Source: Bacteroidales bacterium
GTDB lineage: Bacteria; Bacteroidota; Bacteroidia; Bacteroidales; Muribaculaceae
Length of the DNA stretch: 56,302 nt
NCBI GenBank assembly: GCA_014800605.1
Contig: JAAVFS010000053.1
Coordinates: 1 to 56,302 of the forward strand
Direction: 5' to 3'
A program made the position numbers and the translations under genes. Below, in pieces: positions 1 to 8,793 of the stretch (positions are counted from its first letter, which is position 1; each line of letters opens with the position of its first letter). The notes beneath the pieces were generated by a model, which worked only from the letters and a program-made list of their open reading frames with translations, was not told the DNA's origin and made no database searches.

Positions 1-378
1 AGCACCGGCCTTGGGACGTTTAGCTCCGTATTTAGAGCGACGCTGTGTGCGATCCTTAACACCGCTGGTATCGAGAGTACCGCGCACGATGTGATAACGA
101 ACACCGGGAAGGTCCTTCACACGACCACCGCGAACGAGCACGATTGAGTGCTCCTGAAGGTTGTGACCTTCACCGGGTATGTAGGAGTTAACTTCCTTAC
201 CGTTTGTCAATCTTACACGGGCTACTTTACGCATAGCCGAGTTAGGCTTTTTGGGAGTGGTAGTGTAAACGCGCACGCAAACACCACGACGCTGGGGACA
301 GCTGTCGAGAGCAGGCGATTTACTCTTATCCTCAAGAGCCACACGTCCTTTTCTTACTAATTGCTGAATAGTAGGCAT
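1..378 (-). CDS. rpsL: 30S ribosomal protein S12 (3' end cut by window)
   Basis: Reading the minus strand from the ATG at 378 gives 126 codons with no stop before the window edge, so only a few C-terminal residues are missing. The protein opens [12 protein letters not shown] and carries the S12 core motifs [15 protein letters not shown] and [10 protein letters not shown], followed by [11 protein letters not shown], which holds the aspartate that is often methylthiolated. S12 sits at the decoding centre of the small subunit. The family is about 125-140 residues, so the length fits. In Bacteroidetes rpsL is normally first in the rpsL-rpsG-fusA operon; the other genes would lie to the left of the window. 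Identity is certain from the motifs. Confidence 0.97.
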   Translation of the reverse strand, partial: MPTIQQLVRKGRVALEDKSKSPALDSCPQRRGVCVRVYTTTPKKPNSAMRKVARVRLTNGKEVNSYIPGEGHNLQEHSIVLVRGGRVKDLPGVRYHIVRGTLDTSGVKDRTQRRSKYGAKRPKAGA

Positions 379-520
379 CTTAGTTTTTGGTTTTGTTACT
401 AATTGTTTATCTCTTTTCTGTGATTATCTTGCTTTCTTTACACACACTTCGCGCGCCAGCTAACATTCTACCCCTCAAAGGATTAGATGCAGCATGGCAC
501 ACTGATGCTTCTAAAACACT

Positions 521-529
521 GCAAATTTA
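521..529 (-). promoter_or_regulatory. -7 promoter element for rpsL
   Basis: On the minus strand TAAATTTGC matches the Bacteroidetes -7 consensus TAnnTTTG. A TTTG at 550-553 lies 20 bases upstream, at the -33 position. It would give a leader of about 140 bases before rpsL. Confidence 0.6.
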
Positions 530-638
530 CAACTTAATTTTCTAATATCCAAATATTTCACTGAGTGATTTTTTATCTAATCTCTCGATCATCAGTGGAT
601 TTATCTACGACGAGATTGTGTGACTGACGTTCTTTTAT

Positions 639-646
639 TACTTTTG
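639..646 (+). promoter_or_regulatory. -7 promoter element for the GlmU-like gene
   Basis: TACTTTTG matches TAnnTTTG, with TTGT 19 bases upstream at 616-619. It lies about 36 bases before the ATG at 682 and points away from rpsL. The 379-681 gap is therefore a divergent promoter region; I see no gene in it. Confidence 0.5.
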
Positions 647-681
647 TTGCACGGAATCCAACCACCCGTCAACAGAAAATC

Positions 682-1767
682 ATGAAACTCCCCCATATTA
701 CACTCCGCGACCCGGAAGAAGCCCGCATCAACCTTCTCCCGATGACTTTCACACGCCCCGTCTCAGAAATTCGCCTCGGCATCCTGACCCTCCGCGAAAA
801 GTGGGAGCGACTGCTTCCCGGCTCTTACTCATGGGAGACATCAGACTATCTCACAGATAAATACCCTGCAAGTAGCACCCCGGCCGACTATATCATCGAC
901 GCTAACATAATCCCCACCCCATCAGTCGTCGCCGACCTCGAGCGTGGCGCCGCTCCCGAAGCCGATCGCATCACTTCGCTCTACGACATCTTCCTCAAAA
1001 ACGGCGATGCCATCGAAACTGATTTCCGACTGCTGACCGAAGGGAGAACATCCCAACCGCTCCCGGACAACAGCATTTTAATCGGCAACAAATCGCTCCT
1101 GTTCATCGAAGAAGGTGCCTCAGTCGAGGGGGTGACACTCAACACCCGGAGAGGCCCAATATATATAGGTAAAGACGCCGAGGTCATGGAGGGGTCATGT
1201 CTGCGTGGACCAATTGCAATCTGCGAGCACGCGACTGTCAATATGGGAACTAAAATCTATAGCGGAACTACCATCGGCCCATGGTGTAAAGTCGGCGGCG
1301 AACTCAACAATGTCGTAATGTTCGGCTACAGCAATAAGGCGCACGACGGATTCCTCGGGAATGCCGTCATAGGCGAATGGTGCAATATCGGAGCCGGATG
1401 CGTGGCATCAAATCTCAAAAACGACTATACAGAAATCAAGCTCTGGAATTACCGCGAACAAAGATTCAGCCGCACCGGGCTGCAATTTTGCGGTCTCATC
1501 ATGGGCGACCACTCCAAGGCAGGCATCAACACGATGTTTAACACAGCGACCGTGCTTGGCGTGGGAGTCAACATCCACGGCTCAGGCTTCCCACGTAATT
1601 TCGTGCCATCATTCAGCGAGGGCGGAGCATCCGGCTTCACTGACGTATCGCTGACAAAATTTTTCGACATAGCATCTCGCATGATGGCGCGCCGTAACAA
1701 GGAACTGACCGAGGCCGACCGCCACATATTCCAGTCAATCTACGACTTCGCCGAGCGCTATAAATAG
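682..1767 (+). CDS. GlmU-like sugar nucleotidyltransferase/acetyltransferase (alternative Bacteroidetes type)
   Basis: A 361-residue protein with a divergent nucleotidyltransferase-like N-terminal half and a left-handed beta-helix C-terminal half with hexapeptide-type repeats (roughly 145-310, e.g. IGKDAEV, IGEWCNIGAGC). The N-terminal LLPMTFTRPVSEIRLGILT is typical of the Bacteroidetes GlmU-like family. That family is presumed to act in UDP-GlcNAc or related sugar-nucleotide formation in the cytoplasm. The canonical GlmU loop (LxxGxGTxMxxxxPK) is absent, so diphosphorylase activity is not proven by sequence. The stop lies one base from the 3' end of the convergent glycosylphosphotransferase gene. 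Family assignment is confident; the exact reaction is inference. Confidence 0.85.
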   Translation: MKLPHITLRDPEEARINLLPMTFTRPVSEIRLGILTLREKWERLLPGSYSWETSDYLTDKYPASSTPADYIIDANIIPTPSVVADLERGAAPEADRITSLYDIFLKNGDAIETDFRLLTEGRTSQPLPDNSILIGNKSLLFIEEGASVEGVTLNTRRGPIYIGKDAEVMEGSCLRGPIAICEHATVNMGTKIYSGTTIGPWCKVGGELNNVVMFGYSNKAHDGFLGNAVIGEWCNIGAGCVASNLKNDYTEIKLWNYREQRFSRTGLQFCGLIMGDHSKAGINTMFNTATVLGVGVNIHGSGFPRNFVPSFSEGGASGFTDVSLTKFFDIASRMMARRNKELTEADRHIFQSIYDFAERYK

Positions 1768-1768
1768 G

Positions 1769-3163
1769 TCAATAGGCATTTTTCTCACCCCGGATAGCAT
1801 TAATAACAGTCCGGACGATAATCTTAATGTCGAGCATTAGGTGCCAGTTTTCGATATACCAGACATCCTTCTCGACGCGCCCCTCCATCTGCCACAATTC
1901 CTCAGTAGCACCCCGATATCCGAGCACTTGAGCCCACCCCGTAATTCCGGGCTTGATGAGATGCCTGACCATATAGCGGTCAATAAGCTGCGTATAGTCA
2001 TGGGTGTGCTTCAACATGTGTGGTCGCGGGCCTACGATCGACATGTCTCCCTTCAGTACGTTGATAAACTGAGGCAATTCATCGATCGATGTTCGTCGCA
2101 GGAAAGCACCTATCTTTGTAGTGCGGGAATCGCCGCGCACCGCCTGGCAGGTATTACTCTGATCGTTAACCCTCATCGTACGAAATTTCAGACAAGTAAA
2201 CTCCTTGCCGAGATAGCCGGTGCGCTTCTGTCGGAAAAACACTGGCCCGCTTGATGACATCTTGATAGCAATTGCCACCGGGATGAATATAATCGGTGAC
2301 ACCAGCAGAAAGCATACCGAAAACAGGATATCAAATCCTCGCTTGATAAATCTGTTGACAGGATTCTCAAGCGGATTACGATGAGCACGCAGCACAGGCG
2401 AAAGGCCGACATGGTCGAGGTGGAATGTGCGGGCCACAGTGCGCGTCAGCTGAGGGACGTAATAAAACGTAATGATGTTGTCGTCAGCTATCTTGATTAT
2501 CTGCTTGAGCGTCTCGTCATCGTCGCCCGGGAGGGTGTAATAGATCTCATCAACCTGATGCTTGTCAATATACTCCTTAAACTGGTTGAGATTGCCGAGA
2601 TATTTGCCGGCCGAATAATTTTCCGGGCGCCCCAAATCAAAGAATCCGTGGATGACATATCCATATCCGGCATCGTCCTGCAGTTCGCGAGCCAGTCGGG
2701 CTGCAGCATCATTCGCCCCGAAGAACACAACGTTGACCGTGTTTCGGCCTCTCCGGCGCATCTTCTTGACAATCAGTCGGGTGACAATCCAGCTAATAGG
2801 CAGAACTACGAAAAGCGTTCCAAATAGCTCGGCATAGAAACTCCATCCGACCTGCGTGTCGCCGAGAAACATCACGAGTGCAAAGAAAAGCACCCCCTGA
2901 AGCACAACCATCGAAAGCGCCTTGGCAACGAGTTTATCCATCGTCACTGTACGCGCTCCCCTGACACCAAACGACCGTCGGTCGATCAGTATATAAGCCA
3001 CATTATAGAGTATCATCAGCATGCGACCCTCGCCGCGGGGGACATCCTCGCGGTTGAGCAGCAAGATGATGATAAAAATGGCATTGATGACCAGTAGGTC
3101 GCATGCCAGAAGCAGATACGGCACAAAATGACCGTATCGTCCGTGTGGCACTCGCTTATTCAT
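1769..3163 (-). CDS. Undecaprenyl-phosphate glycosylphosphotransferase (WcaJ/WbaP-like)
   Basis: A 464-residue membrane protein that would load the first sugar-1-phosphate onto undecaprenyl phosphate to start a surface polysaccharide repeat. The N-terminal 110 residues form four or so membrane segments. A Rossmann-like region follows (VVFFGANDAAARLAREL, about 144-160). The C-terminal bacterial sugar transferase domain starts near KRGFDILFS and contains RQKRTGYLGKEFTCLKFRTM, RRTSIDELPQFINVL and SIVGPRPHM, the family's catalytic signature. It lies 28 bases downstream of the DUF349 gene on the same strand, so the two may be co-transcribed. The donor sugar cannot be read from sequence. No dedicated polysaccharide cluster is attached here, which is common for such initiating enzymes in Bacteroidales. 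Confidence 0.93.
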   Translation of the reverse strand: MNKRVPHGRYGHFVPYLLLACDLLVINAIFIIILLLNREDVPRGEGRMLMILYNVAYILIDRRSFGVRGARTVTMDKLVAKALSMVVLQGVLFFALVMFLGDTQVGWSFYAELFGTLFVVLPISWIVTRLIVKKMRRRGRNTVNVVFFGANDAAARLARELQDDAGYGYVIHGFFDLGRPENYSAGKYLGNLNQFKEYIDKHQVDEIYYTLPGDDDETLKQIIKIADDNIITFYYVPQLTRTVARTFHLDHVGLSPVLRAHRNPLENPVNRFIKRGFDILFSVCFLLVSPIIFIPVAIAIKMSSSGPVFFRQKRTGYLGKEFTCLKFRTMRVNDQSNTCQAVRGDSRTTKIGAFLRRTSIDELPQFINVLKGDMSIVGPRPHMLKHTHDYTQLIDRYMVRHLIKPGITGWAQVLGYRGATEELWQMEGRVEKDVWYIENWHLMLDIKIIVRTVINAIRGEKNAY

Positions 3164-3191
3164 GCTCTGTCAGATGGCTGAGCCTGATATA

Positions 3192-5042
3192 TCAGATTTT
3201 TTGGTCAATGAGGGCGATCTTGTTACGCAGTGTCTCGATATCCTCCTTGACTGCAGCCATGCGGCGCTCCAGCTCCTGAAGCATTGCATTGCCTGAACGA
3301 CTCTTGGTGGTGAAGAACCCGAGATTGTTCTCGCAGGTCTTCAGCTCATTCTTCTTCTGCTCGAATGCGCGGACGAGGCGCTCGCGCTCGCGGTTGAGGG
3401 ACCGTGAATCCGAAATCTCGGCGAGATTAGCTTCAAAGCGAGCCATCGAACGTCCTGCGCGAGAGAGTCCAAACTTATCCTGAAGAGCCTTGACGACACC
3501 GCGATATTCGTCGTAGATTTTATCCTTATCACGGAAAGGTACATGCCCGGCCTGACGCCACTCCTCATCACAAGCCTTGAGAAGCTCTGACACCTGATCG
3601 GCAGAAAAACCTTCCGCCACCTCTTTCAGCTTGCCAATGATAGCCTTCTTAGCTTTGAGAGCTGCCTGCTCAGCATGACGCGTCTCGGAGAGATCCTTTT
3701 TCTTCTGCTCGAAGAAGTAGTCGCAAGCATCCTGGAAACGCTTCCAGATAGCATCGCTCTGGCGCTTGGGCACAGAGCCGATCGCCTTCCACTTCTTCTG
3801 GAGCTCCATCAGCTTGTCAGCCGTCTTCCTCCAGTCGGTGCTCTCTCGGAGAGCCTCAGCCTGCTCGCAGAGTTCAGTCTTCAGACGCAGATTTTCCGAC
3901 ATCTGATCCTTGACATTCTTATAATATTCAGCCTTGTCGGTAAAGAATCGGTCGCAGGCAGCGCGGAAGCGGGCAAAAAGCTTGTTGTTGTTCTTCTTGG
4001 ATGCATATCCGAGCGACGTCCATTCCTCCTGAGCGGCGAGCACTTTAGCTGTCTGCTCATCCCACTCCTTGTAGCTGGTCGGGCGGGTAGCCTCCATGGC
4101 TTCAATACGCTCGCAGAGTGCGGTCTTAGCCTGCTCATTCTGCTGTTCGCGCTCCTTGCGTTCCTCGAAGAAGGCTTGATATTTCTTGTTGACGATAGCA
4201 GATGCGTCCTTGAATCGCATCCAGATATCCTCGCGCATCTCCTTGGCTACGGGACCGGTCTCGCGCCACTTGTCGTGGAGTTCCTGCAGGCGACGGAATG
4301 CCAGGACAACATCCTCCTCGGCAGCCAGGCGCTCAGCCTCCTCACAAAGGAGGGTCTTTACTTCGAGATTTTTCTTGAAGTCGTAGTCACGCAGATCCTT
4401 ATTGATGCGATACTGGTCGTAGAATTTCTCCACAGCGTCCTGATAGCGCTTCCACTGGTCGGTAGCAGCCGTAGCAGGCACTTCGCCGATAGTCTTGAAC
4501 TGCTGCTGGAGCTCGCGGAAGCGAGGAAATTCGCGATTGACATTGTCAGCATCAGCCGACATCTCAAGCAGCTGGGCTATGATTTCATCCTTGAGCTTGA
4601 GGTTTGATTCACGGACAGCCTCCAGACGAGCTACCTGTTCAGCCTTCTTATCCTTGATTTCAGCAAGCAGCGCTTTGAATTCTTCTTCGACAGCCGATTG
4701 TGCGGGCTCAAAACCTGTAGCATCATTGCCGGCTTCGATGTATGCCTCGCGCTCAGCCTGCTGCTCGGCCTTACGGAATGCGTAGAACTGCTGTTTCAGG
4801 CTGTTGATAGCCTCTCGACTTACATTTTCAGCATCCTCAGCAGCCAGTGAACGCAGAGCTGTCACTACATCTTCGATGGTAGCATAGCGCACATGCTCGG
4901 CGGATGCCTCCGCCTCGTCTACAGTTTCAACAGTTTCTTCTTTCTCGTAAACAGGCGCAGTGGCCTGCTGCTCATTGAGGGTTGAGTCAGGCTGCACTTC
5001 GGTTGCAACGTTCTTTGACTCTTCACGCATTTCCATATTCAA
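3192..5042 (-). CDS. DUF349 repeat coiled-coil protein
   Basis: A 616-residue, strongly charged, helical cytoplasmic protein without signal peptide or membrane segment. It holds about five DUF349 units, each with a recurring pattern like RELQQQFKTIGEVP, RRLQELHDKWRETGPV and MELQKKWKAIGSVP followed by W-x-RF-x-A. These units occupy roughly residues 170-540. The C-terminal 70 residues look like a coiled coil. DUF349 proteins are widespread in Bacteroidetes; their molecular role is not established to my knowledge. It has its own promoter at 5099-5106 and is followed after 28 bases by the glycosylphosphotransferase gene. Confidence 0.9.
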   Translation of the reverse strand: MNMEMREESKNVATEVQPDSTLNEQQATAPVYEKEETVETVDEAEASAEHVRYATIEDVVTALRSLAAEDAENVSREAINSLKQQFYAFRKAEQQAEREAYIEAGNDATGFEPAQSAVEEEFKALLAEIKDKKAEQVARLEAVRESNLKLKDEIIAQLLEMSADADNVNREFPRFRELQQQFKTIGEVPATAATDQWKRYQDAVEKFYDQYRINKDLRDYDFKKNLEVKTLLCEEAERLAAEEDVVLAFRRLQELHDKWRETGPVAKEMREDIWMRFKDASAIVNKKYQAFFEERKEREQQNEQAKTALCERIEAMEATRPTSYKEWDEQTAKVLAAQEEWTSLGYASKKNNNKLFARFRAACDRFFTDKAEYYKNVKDQMSENLRLKTELCEQAEALRESTDWRKTADKLMELQKKWKAIGSVPKRQSDAIWKRFQDACDYFFEQKKKDLSETRHAEQAALKAKKAIIGKLKEVAEGFSADQVSELLKACDEEWRQAGHVPFRDKDKIYDEYRGVVKALQDKFGLSRAGRSMARFEANLAEISDSRSLNRERERLVRAFEQKKNELKTCENNLGFFTTKSRSGNAMLQELERRMAAVKEDIETLRNKIALIDQKI

Positions 5043-5098
5043 GTGATAATTAGATTATTAAGCGCTCGACTGCACACAGCCGAGATTCATTTAGCTCC

Positions 5099-5106
5099 CA
5101 AATATA
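5099..5106 (-). promoter_or_regulatory. -7 promoter element for the DUF349 gene
   Basis: Minus-strand TATATTTG matches TAnnTTTG about 57 bases before the ATG at 5042. No clear TTTG was found at -33. Confidence 0.45.
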
Positions 5107-5225
5107 TAAATAATAATTGTAATCCCGCCTAATTTTCAACATTTTTTCGTCATCGGACTCGAAAAGCAATATCTGTTTTATATGTTTTTGACACATTCCA
5201 CCGCCACCCTTATCTTGAAAAATGC

Positions 5226-5234
5226 TAACTTTGC
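5226..5234 (+). promoter_or_regulatory. -7 promoter element for the nhaC-type gene and following block
   Basis: TAACTTTGC matches TAnnTTTG exactly, 18 bases before the ATG at 5253. It is the only clear promoter before the long plus-strand gene run. Confidence 0.6.
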
Positions 5235-5252
5235 AAATTATTTTATAGATTA

Positions 5253-6716
5253 ATGTCAAAGAAACTTCCCAAGTCAATTCCTTTGGGGGTCGCACTAATC
5301 CCCATCATATTTCTGCTCGTCGGGCTCATCACCCTCATAGCCGTCAAAGGCTCGGGTGCCGTCAACGAATGGAGCGCACCAATCCTCCTCTCAGCCGCCG
5401 CATTATCCGTAGCCATCTCAGTGGCCTGCTACCACCGTCCATGGCGTGCAATACTGCTCGGCATGATCAAGAGCTTCCGCCAGATCATCCCGTCATTCCC
5501 CGTCCTGCTCCTGATCGGCGCCGTATCAGCCACATGGATGCTCTCAGGCACCGTCCCTATGCTGATCGAATGGGGCCTTGAGATCCTCAACCCCACCCTA
5601 TTCCTCTTCATAACATGCGCTGTCTGCTCCATAATCTCCGTCCTGACCGGTAGCTCGTGGACCACGATTGCCACTATCGGCGTAGCTTTCATGGGTATAG
5701 GCACCGTCATAGGCTACAGTCCCGGCTGGATTGCCGGAGCCATCATCTCCGGAGCCTATTTCGGCGACAAAGTGTCACCTCTGAGCGACACTACCGTCCT
5801 GGCCAGCAGCTCCACAGGCGTCCGACTCTTCACTCACATCCGCTACCTGATGATCACATCGGTCCCGGCCATGCTGATAGCCCTCACTGTATTCCTTATC
5901 GCCGGCTTCACTGCCGACCATGTCGGTCGCACTGACACTCTCGAGATGGAGAATGCCCTGCACGCCACTTTCAATCTGACCCCATGGCTGCTGATCGTGC
6001 CCGCCATCACAATCACCGCAATCGCCATCCGCTTCAACACCTGCATAGTCCTTGCCATCAGCGCCATGACCGGACTGGCGGCAATATTCATCTTCCAGCC
6101 GCAGGTCGTAGCCGCGTTCATTGACATGGGTCACAGCAATTTCACAGCAGCCGCCCACATCTTCCTGACCGACACCGCACTCGCCACCGGACATCCGCTC
6201 CTCGACGACCTCGTGGCCACGGGCGGAATGAAGGGGATGCTCCCGACCGTCGAGCTCGTAGCCGCGGCCATGGTGTTCGGCGGAGCCTTGATGGGGTCCG
6301 GGATGCTGACAAGCATCACGTCAGCCTTCACCCGCAAGCTCGATGGCCCCCGTTCAGTCGTCACCGCCACCGTTGGTAGCGGACTGTTCCTCAACAGCTG
6401 CACCGCCGACCAGTATCTCTCTATCATCATCGGCGGCAACCTCTACAAGAAAATATATAATCGCAATCGGCTCGAGAGCAAGCTACTGAGCCGCTCCCTC
6501 GAAGACTCGATCTCGGTCACCTCTGTCCTCATCCCCTGGAATTCGTGCGGCGTGACCCAGTCAGCCGTGCTTGGAGTAGCCACGCTGACCTATCTCCCCT
6601 ACTGCATCTTCAACTTCCTGAGCCCGCTGATGTCGCTGACGATGGCCTGGACCGGATTCCGCATCCGCCGGCTGCACCTCCATCACGCCAAAAACAAGTC
6701 CGGTTTGCATAACTAA
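5253..6716 (+). CDS. NhaC-family sodium:proton antiporter
   Basis: A 487-residue inner-membrane protein with about eleven hydrophobic segments. The NhaC-family signature GDKVSPLSDTT is at residues 171-181, and FLNSCTADQYLSIIIGGN appears in the C-terminal half. Such proteins exchange Na+ for H+; some relatives swap malate/lactate or other solutes, so the substrate is inferred. The start follows a strong -7 element by 18 bases. The next gene begins 27 bases downstream, which suggests co-transcription. Confidence 0.9.
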   Translation: MSKKLPKSIPLGVALIPIIFLLVGLITLIAVKGSGAVNEWSAPILLSAAALSVAISVACYHRPWRAILLGMIKSFRQIIPSFPVLLLIGAVSATWMLSGTVPMLIEWGLEILNPTLFLFITCAVCSIISVLTGSSWTTIATIGVAFMGIGTVIGYSPGWIAGAIISGAYFGDKVSPLSDTTVLASSSTGVRLFTHIRYLMITSVPAMLIALTVFLIAGFTADHVGRTDTLEMENALHATFNLTPWLLIVPAITITAIAIRFNTCIVLAISAMTGLAAIFIFQPQVVAAFIDMGHSNFTAAAHIFLTDTALATGHPLLDDLVATGGMKGMLPTVELVAAAMVFGGALMGSGMLTSITSAFTRKLDGPRSVVTATVGSGLFLNSCTADQYLSIIIGGNLYKKIYNRNRLESKLLSRSLEDSISVTSVLIPWNSCGVTQSAVLGVATLTYLPYCIFNFLSPLMSLTMAWTGFRIRRLHLHHAKNKSGLHN

Positions 6717-6743
6717 TCCATAATTATTATTTTTGTCGGTAAT

Positions 6744-7304
6744 ATGGACAATAACACAATACAACCATCGGCATTCCTGCAGATCGCGGCTCGCTTTGGG
6801 CTTTTCATCGGCATAGCCGCTGCTGTTGCCATGTTCGCAACGCTATATTCTATTGACACGCCGATGCTAATGATTTTAGCTATCATCGGATTTGTCGGCG
6901 TCCCTGTGATCCTATGGAGAGCGCTCTCCAAAGTGATGGACCTCACGGCGGGCACAGCTTCATTCGCCCATCTATGGCGCACAGGCACTCTGGCCATGTC
7001 CGCCGGAGGCCTTATCCTCGCCATAATCTCATTTGTCATACTCAAATGGATTGACCCTGACTTCATGTCCGGAATGATCGAACAAATCAACGAGGCATAC
7101 ACCAAGCTCGGCACCCCCGAAGCCACAGAGAAACTGGCTGAAATCAACAAAGCCATCGAGGAGAACGGCTTCCCGACCTCAGCCGAGCTGTCTCTCCAGC
7201 TTTTTGTCTCGACAGTCCTTTCAGGCTCGGTCGTATCAATCGCAATGGCAGCATTCCTCCGCGCCAGAGCCAATAGATTTCGCAACACTCCCCCAGCTTT
7301 TTAA
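6744..7304 (+). CDS. DUF4199 membrane protein
   Basis: A 186-residue protein with four predicted membrane segments (about 14-33, 37-58, 75-100 and 155-178) and a soluble loop between the third and fourth. Pattern and position directly before a GT2 glycosyltransferase match the Bacteroidetes DUF4199 family. Function is unknown. The eight-base gap to the GT2 gene suggests translational coupling and a role beside that enzyme, for example in lipid-linked sugar handling; this is inference only. Confidence 0.82.
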   Translation: MDNNTIQPSAFLQIAARFGLFIGIAAAVAMFATLYSIDTPMLMILAIIGFVGVPVILWRALSKVMDLTAGTASFAHLWRTGTLAMSAGGLILAIISFVILKWIDPDFMSGMIEQINEAYTKLGTPEATEKLAEINKAIEENGFPTSAELSLQLFVSTVLSGSVVSIAMAAFLRARANRFRNTPPAF

Positions 7305-7312
7305 CTCTCATC

Positions 7313-8278
7313 ATGGATATTTCGGTCGTCATACCCCTCTACAATGAGGCTGAATCTCTACCCGAGCTCGAAGAATGGATAGCACGGGTAATGTCAGCCA
7401 ATGACTTCTCCTATGAAATCATCTTCGTCGACGATGGAAGCACCGATCGCTCATGGGATGTCGTTCAGGAGCTCGCGCGCCGTAACCCGGCCGTCAGAGG
7501 GCTCAGCTTCCGACGCAACTACGGTAAGTCGCCCGCCCTCAACGAAGGCTTCCGACGCGCCAAGGGCGATGTAGTCATCACCATGGATGCCGACCTCCAG
7601 GACTCTCCCGACGAGATTCCCGAGCTATACCGCATGATCACAGCCGACGGCTATGACCTCGTCTCAGGATGGAAGCAGAAGCGCTACGACCCACTCTCCA
7701 AGACCATCCCAACAAAACTGTTCAACGCCACCGCGCGCCGCGTCTCCGGCATACACAATCTCCACGACTTCAACTGTGGTCTGAAGGCTTATCGCAACAA
7801 GGTCGTCAAGTCGATCGAAGTCTACGGCGACATGCACCGCTACATCCCCTATCTTGCTAAAAACGCAGGCTACACCCGCATCGGTGAGAAAGTCGTCCAC
7901 CACCAGGCCCGCAAATACGGCAAAACCAAATTCGGACTCGACCGCTTCGTCAATGGCTACCTCGACCTGATGACCCTCTGGTTCACATCCAAGTTCGGCC
8001 GCAAACCGATGCACTTCTTCGGCCTGCTCGGGTCCCTGATGTTCTTCATCGGACTGGTAGCCGTCATGGCAGTCGGATTCGGCAAGCTCTGGGCCATGCA
8101 CCACGGCAGCAGCTACACCCTCGTGACCGCCTCCCCCTACTTCTATCTTGCGCTCGTGACGATGATCCTCGGCACACAGCTGTTCCTCACAGGCTTCATC
8201 GGCGAACTGATCGTACGCAACTCCTCACGCCGCAACGAGTATGAAATCGAAACAGAAATCAACGATGCCTGCAATTAG
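7313..8278 (+). CDS. GT2 polyprenyl-phosphate glycosyltransferase (DPM1/GtrB-like)
   Basis: A 321-residue family 2 glycosyltransferase. The N-terminal GT-A domain has VVIPLYNEAESLPEL, the DDGSTD nucleotide-binding motif and the metal-binding MDADLQD. Two C-terminal membrane segments (about 238-260 and 278-300) are typical of GtrB/DPM1-like enzymes that transfer a hexose from a nucleotide sugar to undecaprenyl phosphate at the inner membrane. The sugar cannot be told. It follows the DUF4199 gene by eight bases and overlaps the start of the next lipoprotein gene. Confidence 0.9.
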   Translation: MDISVVIPLYNEAESLPELEEWIARVMSANDFSYEIIFVDDGSTDRSWDVVQELARRNPAVRGLSFRRNYGKSPALNEGFRRAKGDVVITMDADLQDSPDEIPELYRMITADGYDLVSGWKQKRYDPLSKTIPTKLFNATARRVSGIHNLHDFNCGLKAYRNKVVKSIEVYGDMHRYIPYLAKNAGYTRIGEKVVHHQARKYGKTKFGLDRFVNGYLDLMTLWFTSKFGRKPMHFFGLLGSLMFFIGLVAVMAVGFGKLWAMHHGSSYTLVTASPYFYLALVTMILGTQLFLTGFIGELIVRNSSRRNEYEIETEINDACN

Positions 8279-8765
8279 AAACAAACTCCTTCTGCTCCCG
8301 GCCATCCTTCCGGCGACACTTCTGTTCGCCGGATGCAATACGACCGGATGCATGGACAATCGCAGCTCACTCCTGCTTGCCGGCTTCTACTCGGCATCAG
8401 ACAAGGCTATTTCTCTGCAGCACATTGAGATGGGCGGCGTCGGAGCCCCCAACGACTCCCTCATCATCGAGGCCGGCGAGTCTACCTCCGAAGTCTACCT
8501 CCCCCTACGCCATACCGACTCCTCAACGTCATTCTTCATCAGATACCTCAACTCCGACGTTGACCTGACGGAAAACTTCGACACGATCACTCTGACCTAC
8601 TCCTCCATCCCATATTTCGCCTCCGAGGAGTGTGGCGCCATCTATCAATACTCGATAAAGTCGCTTGAATATACCACCCACTTCATCGACCGTGTCACCC
8701 TCCTTGACTCGCTGATCAACAATGCCGATATGCAGAAAATGCACATCTACTTCCTAACCGATTAA
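8265..8765 (+). CDS. DUF6452 family lipoprotein
   Basis: A 166-residue predicted lipoprotein. I chose the ATG at 8265, not the upstream in-frame ATG at 8241, because it puts a proper signal peptide at the N-terminus (MPAIRNKLLLLPAILPATLL) with lipobox FAGC, Cys24. It overlaps the GT2 gene by 14 bases. The body has the pattern known from Bacteroidetes DUF6452: TGCMDNRSSLLLAGFYS, GGVGAPNDSL and YFASEECGA with conserved cysteines. It is encoded directly before a DUF6048 gene, the usual partner. Function is unknown; the pair probably acts at the outer membrane. Confidence 0.85.
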   Translation: MPAIRNKLLLLPAILPATLLFAGCNTTGCMDNRSSLLLAGFYSASDKAISLQHIEMGGVGAPNDSLIIEAGESTSEVYLPLRHTDSSTSFFIRYLNSDVDLTENFDTITLTYSSIPYFASEECGAIYQYSIKSLEYTTHFIDRVTLLDSLINNADMQKMHIYFLTD

Positions 8766-8793
8766 CCCCGCACGACGCCCGACTTCCACCCCT

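Noticed and set aside
148..360. Plus-strand open frame of 70 codons at the left edge
   Set aside because: It lies antisense within rpsL, whose motifs are unmistakable.
3675..4607. Plus-strand open frame of 310 codons
   Set aside because: Antisense to the DUF349 gene; leucine-rich reading caused by the codon bias of a helical charged protein.
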